A stretch of 64,000 nucleotides of DNA from assembly GCA_029339195.1 (NCBI GenBank), contig JAPTJF010000005.1, positions 434,001 to 498,000 of the forward strand. The letters run 5' to 3'. Below the pieces are notes generated by a model. It had not been told where the DNA came from. It made no database searches and was given only the letters and a program-made list of their open reading frames with translations. The stretch comes from Micractinium sp. NFX-FRZ. Taxonomy: Eukaryota; Chlorophyta; Trebouxiophyceae; Chlorellales; Chlorellaceae. How positions within the stretch are numbered: the stretch's first letter is position 1; every line of letters begins with the position of its first letter. Made by a program: the position numbers and the translations under genes. Below, in pieces: positions 35,756 to 47,800 of this stretch.

Positions 35756-38179
35756 ATGGATGGCAAGCGGGCGAGTTTTGGATTCACGCCGCGTCACCGC
35801 CGGGACCCAACGCTGGGTGAGAGCCGCCACTCACCACCCAACCCTCCAGTGGCCGCCGCCTGCCACTTGCACCGCTGCCGCTGCCAGCTGCAGCAGCCTG
35901 GCACTCATTGCCCCCTCAGCCCCCTCATCTCCCTGCAGATTGCAGCCCGCTGGCCAAGTCAGCAGCCGCTTTTTCACTCAGCGCTTGGGCTGAGGAGCCG
36001 CCAGCGCAGCAGAGCGGTGAGCGCATCCCCGCCAAGCACGCGCCCGTGCAGGTGCCGGCGGCGCAGCGCGATGCCCCCATATCAGCACCCATGGGCTCTG
36101 CCTGGAACTGTGGAGGTGAGAGGCGCCTGAGCCATCTGGCCGGGGGCTCGGCCACAGAGCACAAGAGCCGCTGCGTTACACCAGCACTGCCCGGCACTGC
36201 CCAACTCTGGGCAGTACACTGGCTCCCGCTGATCTCACTTTGCCAATTTCCCACCACCCCGCATGCTGCGTGTTCCATGCTGCAGAGCCCGGAGGGCTGT
36301 CGGAGCCGCCACCCCCAGCGCCGCGTGTTGTGGTGCACAAGCCCTCCCCGTCCTGGTATGGTCCCCTCATGGGCTTTGGCGGCCCCTCCCTGGTAGAGTG
36401 GGAGGAGACGCAGCGGCGCTCAGAAGATGCACGGCGGGCGGCAAATGGGCTGCCGCCCAAGCAGAAATCCCAGCAGCACCAGGACCACCAGTCATTGCCA
36501 CCACGGACCTTACCCCGCCAGCAGGCAGCACAGCGGCCGCCGCCGCATCAGCAGCAACAGCAGCAGCAGCAAGGGGCGCAGTGCCAGCAGCAGGCGGCAA
36601 GCTGCATGCCCGTGCAGGCAGCAGATGCAGCACCCATGCAGGCAGCAGCTGTGGTGCAGCCAGGGGCGCAGCAGCTGTTTGGCCAGCCGCTGGCAGCAGA
36701 GGTGGCCAAGCTGCAGCAGATTCAGCTGCGGGAGCAGGAGGGGGCCAAGAGGGCGCTGCCGTGGTACCAGCAGGGATGGGGGCAGCAGGCGCAGCACGCG
36801 GCAGCACCGGCGCCACAGCTGCAGCGGCCGCAAACGTTGCAACAGCCGATGGCGCATCGTCAGCAGGCGCAGCAATCGAATCCATTTGGCGACTATGGTG
36901 GTGGTACAGCATCAGCAGCTGTATACCCTGGAGGCAACCCCTTTGCAAATGAGCCAGTGCTGGTGGAGTCGAAAAGGCTGCCACCAGCACCCCCTCCGAT
37001 TGCAGCAAGCGGAGCAGCTTTGCAGGCAGCATCAGTACCGGCGGTAGCCGCTGCCCACGCGCGCCGCTCAGGTGCCAAGCTGCCGCCTCCACCCCGCTTC
37101 CTGCTGGCACGAAGCGCCCAGTCAGCGCCGCCAGCGCCGCCGCCGCAGCAAGCCCAGACACAGCCAGAGCCACAGCCCACACAGTGTCCACAGCCAGCAG
37201 CAGTGGCGCTGCGGACTACAGAGGATGTGCAGGCGCTGCCCTGTCACAGGCCCCTGCCTTCTGAGGCAGGCAGCCGCCACCAGAGCAGCAGCGTAGGCGA
37301 GCCGCCCTCAGCACAGCAGCAGCAGCAAGGGCGGGCCGAAGCTCATGTGCCGGTTGCAGCGCCTGCAGGGCAGGCACAAGAGTGGCACAGGCCTGCTGCA
37401 GCCGAGGGTCAGGCGCTGCAGCCCGCTCTGCCCGTAGCGGAAACTGCTGCAGCGCCGGCCCCACCACCCCGGCCGCCGCCCCCGCCGCCGGCTCCCGTGA
37501 GAGCAGCTGTAGCGGCACCTCCGCCGCCACCACCGCCGCCGCCACCAAGGGCGCACCCTCAGCACCACATGCCGGCAGCAGCGGCGGCTCGAACTCCGGC
37601 TCCTCCGCCGCCGCCTCCAGCCCGCGCAGCCGCTGCGCCTGCTGGCGGGAGCGGGCTGTGCGCCATCAAGCCTGCTGAGCTGGCTGCTGCAGCTGGCAAG
37701 CTGCGTCCGGTGGGCGGTGCTGGCGGTGCCACAGGGGCTGGCAGTGGGGCAGACAGCAGCGGCGGCGGCCGCACGGCAGCGGCGGCAGCGCCAGTGCGCC
37801 CAGCGGCGGGGGCAGAGGGCGATGTGCGTGCTGAGTTGATGGCAGCGATCCGAGGCGGGCAGGTTAGGCTGCGCAAGGTGGAGGAGCGCCCCCGTCCGGA
37901 GGCACCCGCTGGTGAGTGATGGGGATGTGGGGGGCGCACACAGCCTTCTGCCCCTGTGCCTCCCTTGCTGTGTGCTCCCTGCCTGTGTGTGCATGCCATG
38001 CCATGCCGTGTGTGCAGTGCTGGCTTACATGCCCCCCACTACCCCTGGTTGCAGGCGGGGCGCCGCAGCTGCCTGGGCTGGGCCGCTGCTCCGACGGCAT
38101 GGCAGAGCTGCTGCGGCGTGTGGTTGAGCGGCGGCGGGTGGAGGCGGGGGACAGCAGCGACTCAGACTGGGAAGGATGA
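35756..38179 (+). CDS. WASP-like actin nucleation-promoting factor (poly-Pro, WH2, acidic tail)
   Basis: WASP/WAVE proteins activate the Arp2/3 complex through a C-terminal V-C-A module. Exons: 35756-35816, 35939-36115, 36286-37911 and 38055-38179; phases close to 662 aa. About residues 80-590 are Gln-rich, then proline-rich with runs of 7-10 prolines (37460-37620), typical profilin/SH3 ligands. They are followed by a WH2 actin-binding motif, RAELMAAIRGGQVRLRKVEE (compare the family pattern LLxxIxxGxxLRKVE). A second, weaker candidate is IKPAELAAAAGKLRPVGG. The last exon gives an amphipathic central helix, GMAELLRRVVERRRV, and the acidic end GDSSDSDWEG, with the near-terminal Trp that contacts Arp2/3. 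No EVH1, CRIB or SCAR-homology domain is visible, so it is WASP-like only in its output module. The role as an Arp2/3 activator is inferred. Confidence 0.75.
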
Positions 38180-39436
38180 GGGAAGTACAGGAGGAAGGCC
38201 TTGCAGCCTGAAGCTCTGTGGGCCATGCAGCCTGTAAGCAGGCGACCCCCCTCTTGCACACAGCCCGCAGCTGGCAGGGCGGCGGGCACATGCAGCCGAT
38301 GTGGCGGAGTGGAGGGCCCGAAGCTCACCTGCACGCGGTAGCGGCTGGCGCGGCACGGCAGCTGCCCTCAGGTTCCACAGTGTTCTTTTCGACCTTGCAA
38401 CGCTCGAATCATCGTGTTCTCTATTCGATTGCTGCGGCATCTCTGTGTGTGAACATACAATGGCCAGCTTCTGCCTTGTCTGGCCGTATGCGGCGCCCCT
38501 CGCCGTCGGGAGTGCCGTTGAGTGGCCGGTGCCTGAAACGACAACACTGCCCTCTTGCACGTCAGTATGTCGCAGTAGATGCAAGCTAGGGTGCCGGTCT
38601 TGGTTGAGTTGGAGCAGGCCGGCTTCTAGGATGAACCTGTTCTGCATACCGGAGTGCTCAGCCTCCGTAGTAGAGAATCTGCATGTGCCGGTCAAATGAG
38701 TGTACAGGAACCGGCCCCGTTGGCAACGGTTTGCTGCCGCAAGATGCTTCAGGTTGTTGTCCGTGGTAAAAAAAGGAAGAGAGGACACGATGGGCGAGTT
38801 GTGAGCTAGGGAATGGGCCTCGTGCGCGCCAGCCGCCTGTCGCTGCCGTACCGCACCGAGCCCCGAGCGGCGTGCGGAGGGACACTGCCACGGTGGCACT
38901 CAGAGTGGCACTCCTGCTCAGCAGGATCGCCACGGCATTGGCAGTAGTGGCCCATGAATGTTTCTCAATTCCATGTCAGGACCCGCTCAGTTTTTTATTC
39001 CGTGCAGTACACCGTTCTGTGAACACCTTGTGCCCGCCTCGCGCCGGGTTCACGGGTCCCGCCTGCCGCGCGCACGCCGCCTGCGCACCCCCGCGCGTGG
39101 GAGCGCTGGAGCCTCTGGAGGGCGCACACCGCTGAGATTGTATAATAATCACAGTAGCCCAGCAAGGCTGGAGCGGCATGGTGTATCCATACATGCAGAA
39201 TTTGGGGCCTCTCTCTCTGGCGGGGAAGGTGCTGAGCTGCTGTGAACGAGCTGTGAACGCCGGATGAACTGGTCCCTTGGCAAGATATCGGCCGCCGTCT
39301 CACCCCGCTGGCTTATTCTTCACCACATTCATCGAGCCACTATCACGCTTCTCAGGCTCCTGCAAGCCATCCTGCGCGAGGCAGTGCACCTGATAGTAAT
39401 ATCCGCCCCAGGCCGCACCAGCCCCAATTCGCAGCC
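38180..39436. other. Intergenic between WASP-like and cyclin genes
   Basis: About 1.25 kb with no supported exon. A TATAATAA element at 39141-39148 lies about 290 bases before the cyclin ATG and may be part of its promoter. Confidence 0.45.
38233..38237 (+). terminator. Candidate UGUAA poly(A) signal of the WASP-like gene
   Basis: TGTAA lies 54 bases past the stop codon, in a plausible position for a short 3' UTR. Confidence 0.45.
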
Positions 39437-41472
39437 ATGCTCGCTGCGGAGGACATCGCAGACATGCTGCAATGCCACACAGGCGGCAGCAGCAGCCAGG
39501 AGGCGGAGTGTACTCTGCTCGGCGCTACGCCCGGCACCTGGGTGCGTGTGGGGGCGCTGCCGCATCCTGAAAGGGGCGGGGGTTTGTTTTCTGGGGCCGG
39601 GGGCGGCAGCGGTCGCCAGTTGCCCTGCAAGCCGTTCCTGTGGCTGTGGCTTGTCGGCGATCAGCGCGTACTCTTTGACGTCACAGCACACAGCCAGGGA
39701 GGCCGTCATTGGTTATCCAGCCGTGTGTAACAAGCGCGGGACGGGTGGGGTTGGCGCCCCCCACGGCCAGTCCACTGCCCAACACCCTGTGCCCGCTCCC
39801 GCCGCTACGAGTGCCCTTGCGTGACGCCGCCACACTCCCGCCCCGACCGCATCTGCAGGACTGCGCCACCCGCATGAAGCGCCAGCGCCTGCTGGACAGC
39901 ACCAGCCCCAGCTGTGGCAGCGGCCACTCCACCCAGCAGCAGTGGCAGCCGCACAGCAAGGCAGCGCAGCCCGCCGCGGCGGCCCCCACCGCCGCTGTAC
40001 CGCCCACCCCATCTAGCGCGGCCATTGCGGGCGTCCCGTGGCAGGCATCCTACCTGTTTGACTACGTCCAGCGCTGCCTGGACGGCCTCACCGCTCTGCA
40101 CCCCGTCTGCATGCACATCCAGGCAGACACGCGGGCAGCCGAGATGGCGTGCGCGGTCTTTAGGTGGGGCCACCGCCGTTGGGGCCACCCGGGCAGCCGC
40201 CGCCTGCCTGTTCACCTACCCGCGCCCGGCCGCCCCCCCGCCCCACCCACCCACGCCCCCTCCCTCCCCTGGCCTCCTTCCAACCCGCCTCCACGCCCCC
40301 CCGCCCCGCCTTGCGCAGGCACGCCTACCTGCGGCGTCCCCCGGCAGCGCAGGCCGCGCTGCTGCACGAGCGGCTGCTGGTGCAGGCGCTGCTGGCGGCC
40401 TGCCTCTGGCTTGCCCTCAAGTTTGAGGCCAACCGCACCACCACCCCCGACTCCCATCTCATGAGCCGCCTCACAGGTAGGCCTGACCGTTGGGCCTGGG
40501 TGGGGCTGCCTGGAAGGGCCTGGATTGGGTTGGGGGACGCTTCCCCGGCGGTCCCAACTTGTTCACACACCCCTGGCTGGTGTGATGCGCGCCCACCCGC
40601 ACCTACACGCCCACCCCTTCCACACCCCGCTCCACCTGCCCAACCTGCTGCCTCTGCCGCTGTGGCCTCCACTCCCCCGCTGGCTGGTCGCACCCGACTG
40701 ACGCCGCTGCTGCCCCGCCCTGCCCCACTCCCACCTGTCCCGCCTCCTGGTGCAGGCATCCCCGCCGCCATGCTGCGCCAGCAGGAGCGTGAGATCCTGC
40801 AAATCCTGGACTGGGACCTCATGACCCCGGCTCGCGAGGTGAGGGGGAGGTCTACACCGGGGCGGTCAACGCACCTGCACACTCTGATACAGCAGCAGGA
40901 TGGGATCGGGGTCTGACCCGCGCCTGCCAGCGGGACCGGGCAGGGTCAATCGGCAGGCGGGCTGCCGCCAGGGTCAGCATCAGCAAAGTCAGCACAAGCT
41001 GTTCGACCGGAAGCGCGCGGCTGCGCCCCTGCCTGCTGCGCCTTCACACGCTGCGCCGTGCCCTGCCCACCTGGCTGCCCCGCCCCGTCTGCAGGTCGGC
41101 GCCGTGGGTGCTGTGGACGTGGCTGGCGATGCTGGGCGGGAGCAGCAGCAGCAGCTGGCGGCGCTAGCGCTGGCCTCCCTGCCCCCCGCCGCCCGCGCTG
41201 CCGCCGCTGCCGCCGCCGCCTCCGCGCAGCGCGCGCCGCAGCAGCAGCAGCAGCAGCAGCACCGCCCTCCGCCGGGCTCGCCGCGCCTCACTCGCCTGGT
41301 GGCGCGCAGCATGGCAGCGCCCGGCAACCTGCTGCCGCCGCCCTCGCCTGGCGCCGCTACGGCTGCTGTGCATGCTGCGGTCTACGCCAGCGATGACCTG
41401 GCGCAGCGTGCCAGCGAGGTGGCAGTCAACCTGGGTGCAGACCTCAGCCGCCTGTGGGCCTGCAACCACTAA
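39437..41472 (+). CDS. Cyclin-box protein
   Basis: Cyclins bind and activate cyclin-dependent kinases through the cyclin box. Exons: 39437-39541, 39859-40163, 40319-40476, 40756-40838 and 41095-41472; phases close to 342 aa. The box spans roughly residues 80-185: QASYLFDYVQRCLDGL, an alpha1 region, then LLVQALLAACLWLALKFEAN (cyclin helix 3, with the conserved Lys-Phe-Glu for CDK contact), SHLMSRLTGIPAAMLRQQE (helices 4-5) and REILQILDWDLMTPARE, the standard L-x-x-L-x-W-x-L-x-x-P ending. The C-terminal half is Ala/Gln/Pro-rich and shows no clear second cyclin fold. No LxCxE retinoblastoma-binding motif or destruction box is obvious. The subclass (A, B, D or other) is not resolved. Confidence 0.85.
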
Positions 41473-43337
41473 GGCTGCCCCCAAGTGGCCGGCTCTCCAG
41501 GCAGGCCCGCCTTGGCTGCATCCCGATGCAGCCAGGCCTAGTAGCGGGGAACTGCGCGGCCCCGCACAGCGCAGCGCCCCTGAAATTGGCGTTCTTCCAA
41601 AGTTTTTCCTGTATCTCCAAGCCCACCCCAGCCCCTTTTGTCTCACTGCATTCGCACTGCCATTGCTCCCCCACTCTCCCGCGCCCCCAGCTGGCGCCCC
41701 GTCCCCCCACGCCTCCACACTCCCCCCAAACAGAACCCACACACGTTGCCCTCCATCCCGTCTCACCTGGTTTCCCTCGCACACTAGGCACGTATTGAAT
41801 TTACGTGCCAACGCTGCAAGCTTTCCCACAACCCACAACCCCCTTCCTTCATTATCCAGCAGAGGGCTTGGGCAGAGTTGCCCCGCTGCAGGCCTCCGGT
41901 CACCATTTTTCTTTCTCCCCATTGCAGCCTGTCTCAATGCAGCCCCCCGCTCACAGGCTAATGTACGTATTATCTGCACTCTTTCTCCCGATGCACCAAC
42001 GCATGCATTTCCGTTCCGCCATGCCTTGCATCAAGACACCCCCCACCCTGCCCCACCCGCCTCGCACCTGAGCGACCTTGCTTCATGTTGCACCTCTTTT
42101 GGTCCGTGGCGCACACACGCAAGCACCGCCCGAAAGCTGCCCCCTGCCAGCTTTCCTTGTTGAGTGGCCAGCCTTTGCCGCACCCCTGAGCCTTGATGCC
42201 CCCTTCTATGAACCGCCTAGGCAGGGACCCCCCACACTCTTGTCTTCCAGCATGCCTCGTGCTGTCCCCCACTGAGCCAGGCGCGCCTCCCTCCCCCAAT
42301 TTGCACACTGGTCTGCCACCCTTTTCTGGTGCAGATCCGTTGCTGCTGCTAGAGCAGACATAGCCGTCTGCTCCTGCGCCCACGCCCCCCACACCCCCAC
42401 CCGCACACAACCTTCCCCCCTTCCTGCCTTCCTGCCCCCCCCCCCCGCCCTCCTTTTGTCGTCCTGAGAACCCCTCTGAACCCCCCCTTTCATGTCGCAC
42501 CGCAGTACAGAGCCGGCGGCATGCTCTGACTGATTGTGTACTAGACTTAGTTTCGTGTAGCCCCCCCCCCGCCCCCCCATGTTCATGTCGTTTTCGCTCC
42601 ACTTCTCAACCCCCGCCCCCTGCACTTGCCGTGCTCCCAAGCACTCAAACACTGCCCACCCTGCCCTGTCTTTTCATGCTGTGCCATGGCTGCTCCCGAA
42701 TGCGGCCCCGCTCGGGTGCCATGCACGGCGGGCTGGCGCTGCCCTGTCTGCCCTGCGCCCTCATCCCACAGCCAAGCGCATTACACCCCCGTGCCGTCCT
42801 GGGGCGCTGACCGCGCCTTGGAGGTCTCCCCCTTGCCGGACAACCCATCCACTGAGCCATTCCCCCCGCCTGCCTGCCCCGTTGGCACTGCGAGAGGCCT
42901 TTAGCGCCCAAAAGCCCTCGCCCCCCTTTCCCCCGTGCGGAACTTTTGCTCACGCTTCGCTCCCGGGCATGGCCCCACCCGGCGCGTCCACAGCCGCCCG
43001 TGTCGCGCCCGCTGCAGGGCGCGGGCGCGCTCGCACGCATGGCCACTCCGCCCCCTCCCCCATCAGTTCTCCCCTGCCCCCCGCTGCTGTTTCCCCTTTG
43101 ACGCAACGTGCAGCGGCGCACCACTTGCCCCCCTTCCGCCCTTCCGCCCCCCGCCGGCCGCTGCATGCCGCACCCCGACGCCCCCTCTTGACTCTTTCAA
43201 CTGATTTCATTTCTCTTCCATCTGTATCGAAACTACCAACGGCTGCAACATGCTTCCCCCTCCGCCTGCCCACTTGCGGACCCCCTACATAAGGAATGCA
43301 CCTGATATGCAACCGCCTGCCTGGAACCTGAACCATG

Positions 43338-43342
43338 TGTAA
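43338..43342 (+). terminator. Candidate UGUAA poly(A) signal, cyclin gene
   Basis: First TGTAA downstream of the cyclin stop codon, 1.87 kb away. It sits tail to tail with the CRM gene's signal at 43364-43368. Confidence 0.4.
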
Positions 43343-43363
43343 GAAAGTGGCACGAAGCAGGCT

Positions 43364-43368
43364 TTACA
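43364..43368 (-). terminator. Candidate UGUAA poly(A) signal, CRM gene
   Basis: TTACA on the plus strand (TGTAA on the minus) lies 114 bases past the CRM gene's stop codon. Confidence 0.5.
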
Positions 43369-43481
43369 GGCAGGCCTGGGACAGGACAGCAGCTGGCAAT
43401 GCTGGCTGCTGCTGGTGCTCGCGCTGCCATGCCTCTGGTTGCTGCTCCCCTTTCGTGCTGTTGCTGGTGATGCTGCTGCTG

Positions 43482-44431
43482 CTAGGATTCCTGCTGTTGT
43501 TCCCTTTTCTGCTGCTGCTGCTGGTCGCCTTGCTGCTGCTGTGGCCCCTCCAACTCTCGCTCTTCCGCCTGCTGCAGCGCCTGCTGCTGCTGCTGCTGGC
43601 CCGCCTGCACCGGCGCTGCTTGCCCTGGCTGCCAGCTGTCTCCACGGTACAGCAGCACAGTGCCGCCCGCCCGGTGCACCACCACGCCGCCTGTTGCTGC
43701 CTCCAACTGCTGCACTAGAAGCTTCATGTTGACGGCGTGCTTGCCCTGGCATCTCAGCCGCGCAACCTGTAGTGGTTGGCGTGAGGGGCGGTGCAGGGGG
43801 TGGAGAGCAGCATGATGGCAGGTCAACATGTGGGTGCACGAGCCACGGACAGAGTGCTGCTCAGTTTGCGCCAAGCATGCAAATGGGCAAAAAGTGTTGG
43901 ATCTCCACTTTATATTAAGATGGACATTCCAGTGCATAATGGCTGGCAGGCAGGCAGGCAGGCAGGCAGGCGGGCAAGCCTGCTTACAGCTGGCGGCCAA
44001 AAATAGTCAGGCAGGCCGGTTCGGCACCCGCCCCACTTGCTCACCTCTGCAGTGTTCCACCTCATCTGCAGTTGGTTTACTAGCCCCTCTGCCACTCCAC
44101 GCCGCCCCAGTTTGATTGAATCCTTCAACTCCATCCCGTCGCGGCGCAACTGCTTCAGCCGCTCAGGTGGCAGGCTGGCGGCGGCGCTGCTGGCCCCAGG
44201 GGGCGGCTCCGCGGCACAGCTGCTAGCGGCGCCCAGCGGGGCTGCATCTGGCGGTTCTGGTGCCAGGGTCTCAGCGGGAGGTGGTGTCGCGTATGTTGGA
44301 GCTGCCGCGCGGCGTGGCGACACCACGCTCCGGCGAGCGGGCAAGACGCTGCTGGCCCACCGCTGCGGCTGGCACAGGGTTAAGCTAGCGGCTGCCATCA
44401 TGTTTGATATGCAGGCACTGGCATGCAGCAT
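43482..44431 (-). CDS. Single CRM-domain RNA-binding protein, probably organellar
   Basis: CRM domains (YhbY/CRS1 fold) bind RNA in chloroplast and mitochondrial group II intron splicing and in ribosome assembly. Two exons (minus): 44431-44045 and 43766-43482, phase 0, 223 aa. The N-terminal about 85 residues (SSVLPARRSVVSPRRAAAP) look like a transit peptide. The domain begins ERLKQLRRDGMELKDSIKLG (helix plus first strand), continues GRRGVAEGLVNQLQMRW, and after the intron gives VARLRCQGKHAVNMKLLVQQ, TGGVVVHRAGGTVLLYRG. The GxxG-like loop at KLGRRG and the VLYRG end are both present. The C-terminal 60 residues are Gln/Glu-rich. ATGs at 44401 or 44398 are alternative starts. With one domain it resembles YhbY-like assembly factors more than multi-CRM splicing factors. 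Confidence 0.9.
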
Positions 44432-44851
44432 GAAGATGTAGCAACTTCATGCCCGCCGCCGCCCGCCCGCCTGGCCAGCCAGCCAGCTTTGGCTGTCCGA
44501 GGGGATGCTAGAGCTCTGTGGCTACATAAATTTCAACCACCGCCTTGCACTTCTAGCTGTTGCATCGATAACCAAGGAAACACCCTCCCCCCCACACACA
44601 ACATCCCTCACGCCACGCCTCCTCGCTGGAGCCGTGGGTGCAGCTTTGACGCGTGCGCTGCGCTCCCTGCCAGGCAGGCGCCGCTGCCGCCACCTCATTC
44701 CCAACCCACTGCCATCAAACGCCTTCTCGAGATGATGTGACTCCCCCGCATCAAAAAGGGGGTTGCGTGAGACCACTGACATTGGCAGCCGCCATCCGCA
44801 CTTTGCACCGTCGGCAGCTGGCAGCCGCACCACTCCTGGGCTCCCAACGAG
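44432..44851. other. Intergenic: CRM gene upstream, aldolase downstream
   Basis: Short spacer between two minus-strand genes. No coding feature or obvious promoter element is recognised. Confidence 0.5.
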
Positions 44852-47800
44852 TCACCCCTGCTTGCGCAGGCGGCGCACAAACTCGGCGTTCCTGGCTGCA
44901 GCCTCCCCCATGAGCCCCACGTCGGTGCCCGTAGCCAGCAGCCGGAACCCCTGCCCCAGCATCTCCTGCGGCGACACGAGGGCGGGGAGGGGCGGAAGCG
45001 AGGGGCGGTGAGCGAGAGGCGGCGGCAGGCGGTGCTGGCCCAGGGATGGGCAGCAGCAGAGATGGGAACCCCTGCCCCGGCATCTCCTGCAGCAGCTTTA
45101 ATGCGTGTGTGTTTGTGTGTGGTGGGTGGCTGGGTGGCTGGGTGGGTGTGCGGGGGTTGAGAGGCTGGGTGGGTGTATCAGGGGGCCCTGCAGGGAGGCG
45201 GGCAGCGAGGCAGCAAAGGAGGCACAGAACGTGGAACTCTCTGCGGATGGTGAGACGCGGGAAGGGCGGGGACATGAATTGGCACCCAGGGGAGTGGCGA
45301 GGCGTGAGAGCTGACACGAAGCAAAGTACCGAAGTTGGGCTCAAGGCCTGCGACGCTGAGGCAAATGTACGGGCTTGTAGCCCTGACAAAACCGGCGCCC
45401 CATCCCAACCGCAGCGACCGCACCTGCGCCTTCTGCTCCGTCACAGCAAAGTTGCCGGGCGTCACCCCCTTGGCTCGGCACACCTCCACCACCCTCTCCA
45501 GGCATGCCTGCAGAGTGCAGCGGGGCATGGCCCATGGGTGGGGTGAGGGGAAGGGTGTAAGGGTGGAGGAGCAGGGTGTTTTGACGGCTTTGGTGTGAGC
45601 AGCGCCAGCAGGGGTGGCGGCAGCTGTGAGAGCATGCCGTGGATGCAGCCGCCTGCCCCTTTTTACTCAGATTCATGTTCAGTTGAGTAGTTGACTTTGT
45701 GACTTGCCTTGAAGTCAGGGGAATCGAAGCAGGCGGGGAAGCCGAGCGATTGTGCCAGGCCCAGGGCATGCGACAGGTCCACTGGCCCCACAAAGCAGCA
45801 GTCCACGCCCTTCACAGACAGGATGTCCTGCAGGCCGGCAGGGATGCGTGGCAGGGTACAGGAAGGCGTGTGAGGGCGCATGGTGGAGGCAAGGCAGTGA
45901 AGGCGGCAGTCAACGGCGTGCACCGACAGGGTGGCCGGCCAGGTGGGTGGGCAGGCAGTGGGGAGGAGGTTCAGCAGGGCAGGAGGTTGAGCGAGTGGGG
46001 AGGCAGTTTGGGACCAATGCCCCCAAAAATCAAGGGGGCATAATCTTAATGCACATGCCCTGCCTTGCCCGTCCCTGGCCAACATCCAGACCCTCGTAGC
46101 CACTGCCGCCCACCCTCCACTCCCAACAAGGGCGCATTCTCGGAGCAAAAATGCGTCACTGTGACCCACCTCTAGCTCCTCGTAGCACTGCCGCGTTTCA
46201 CATTGGATGATGAGGGACACCTCGTCGTTGGCGGCACCAATGTATTCAGACACACCCCGCCCCAGCTGCGGCCTGCACTTGTTGTGTGGTTGGGGGGGCA
46301 GGTCGACTTGATGAGCGTGCACAGCAGCGCTGAGCCACAGCTCAAGCTGATCTGGATGCCTGCCGAATTGGGCACGAAGCGGCGCTTGCCCCACACAGAG
46401 CCCTGCTAGGGCAGGCTGGCGCTCCACGCGGCCTGCACCGCCCTGCATCCTCGCCGCCTCATCTGCCCAGCACACCACCATCACGCCGTGCTCGCCGCTA
46501 CTCACCATCCTCCCCGCCTCGCCTGCCTCGGCTGGCCTCCCAATCCTCTACATTATCGCTTGCTTGCCCCCATGCAGCGCAGGTCGTCATTTTGGCAGCG
46601 CCGCCGTCCCAAGTTGGTGCTCATGGCAAACAAGGCAAAGGATCCTGAAGCCGCCCCCACCTGATGGGCCAAGAGATGCTGCGGCTGCCCGAAGGGATGT
46701 CGGCTGTGGGGTAGTAGGCAGCCGACACCACGCGCTCTACGTCAGCAACTGCCGACAAGGGGGGTGACAGGAAGGGCATTGCGGGGAGGGGAGGTAGTAG
46801 AAGCGCACATGCAGGCGTGGGCAACACTGCCCGGCCAGCTGGCATTCCTCATCGGAGGGCGGCTGGGGAAGAAAGGCCAGGAGAGGGGCCAGAAGGGCAA
46901 GCCAGCGGCTCGTTGCGATCGACACTGCCGGCAGGCAGGCAGCACAGGCTAGCCAGCAACATCGCTCACCCGAGTTGACCGTTGGCACCATTATGCCTGC
47001 GGCACAGGGCAGCAGGGCAGGGGTGGAATAGAGTGTGTCGAAGCTGGCCTGCGCATGCCATGCAGCAGCACTTGCCCACCTCCGCTGGGCCCGCCTGCTT
47101 GATTGCCAACTGATCAGCGAAGCGCTCAGCTGCACCCGCCCACCCGCCCACCCCTCCTTCCGCCCGCCCTCTCACCTGCCGCCCCCAGGTCGAGTGCCTG
47201 CTGAATGCCCCCGCGATCGTGCGGCCCCTCCACCCGCACCAGGGCCGGCCGCCCCGCTGCGTTCACTGCCGTGATGCACGCCGCCTGGGAAGGGTGGGAG
47301 GGCAGGCAGCAAACGCGGGGAGGGCGTGCGGCGGGAATCAGCTTGAAATTGGGCGGAGCAAGGGTTACTGGCAGGCAGGCACACACACACAAGAGGCGAG
47401 CAAAGCACAGAAGGCAGTGCAGGATAGGCAGGAGGCACAGCCATGGACTTGCCATGCCATGCCAGGTCATGCTCAGCAGAAGATGGAGGGGCAGGCCAGC
47501 GGCACTCACCAAGTTTCCAAAGTCTGTCGGAGCGTGCTGGATGTCCACCTGCACACGCAATGCCAATGCACGGGAGTGAGGCCACAGGGTGTCAGCGCAC
47601 GGGCAGGCGCCGGCAGGGCAGTGGCGGCGATCACAGAGCGCTTCAAAACAACATGTCGAACCCCGAAACCCTTCCCCAGCTCACGAGCATGTAGTCAAAG
47701 TCCAAAGTGGCAAGCTGCTCAGCAACAAGCGGGGAGCAGCTGTTGAGAAAGAGGCCGAAGAGCGGGGCCTGCTGCTGCAGCGCCGACTTGAAGGCCGCCC

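Larger units (their letters stand above)
41473..43481. other. 2-kb convergent stretch: probably a long cyclin 3' UTR
   Basis: The plus strand is pyrimidine-rich with many C runs and contains no exon with recognisable similarity. A plus-strand open frame at 42579-43292 is C-rich low complexity. The first TGTAA after the cyclin stop is at 43338-43342, only 22 bases from a minus-strand TGTAA that serves the convergent CRM gene. Confidence 0.55.

Noticed and set aside
42579..43292. 237-codon plus-strand frame between the cyclin and CRM genes
   Set aside because: Pro/Ser/Ala low complexity, no splice partners and no recognisable motif; composition matches the C-rich flank.
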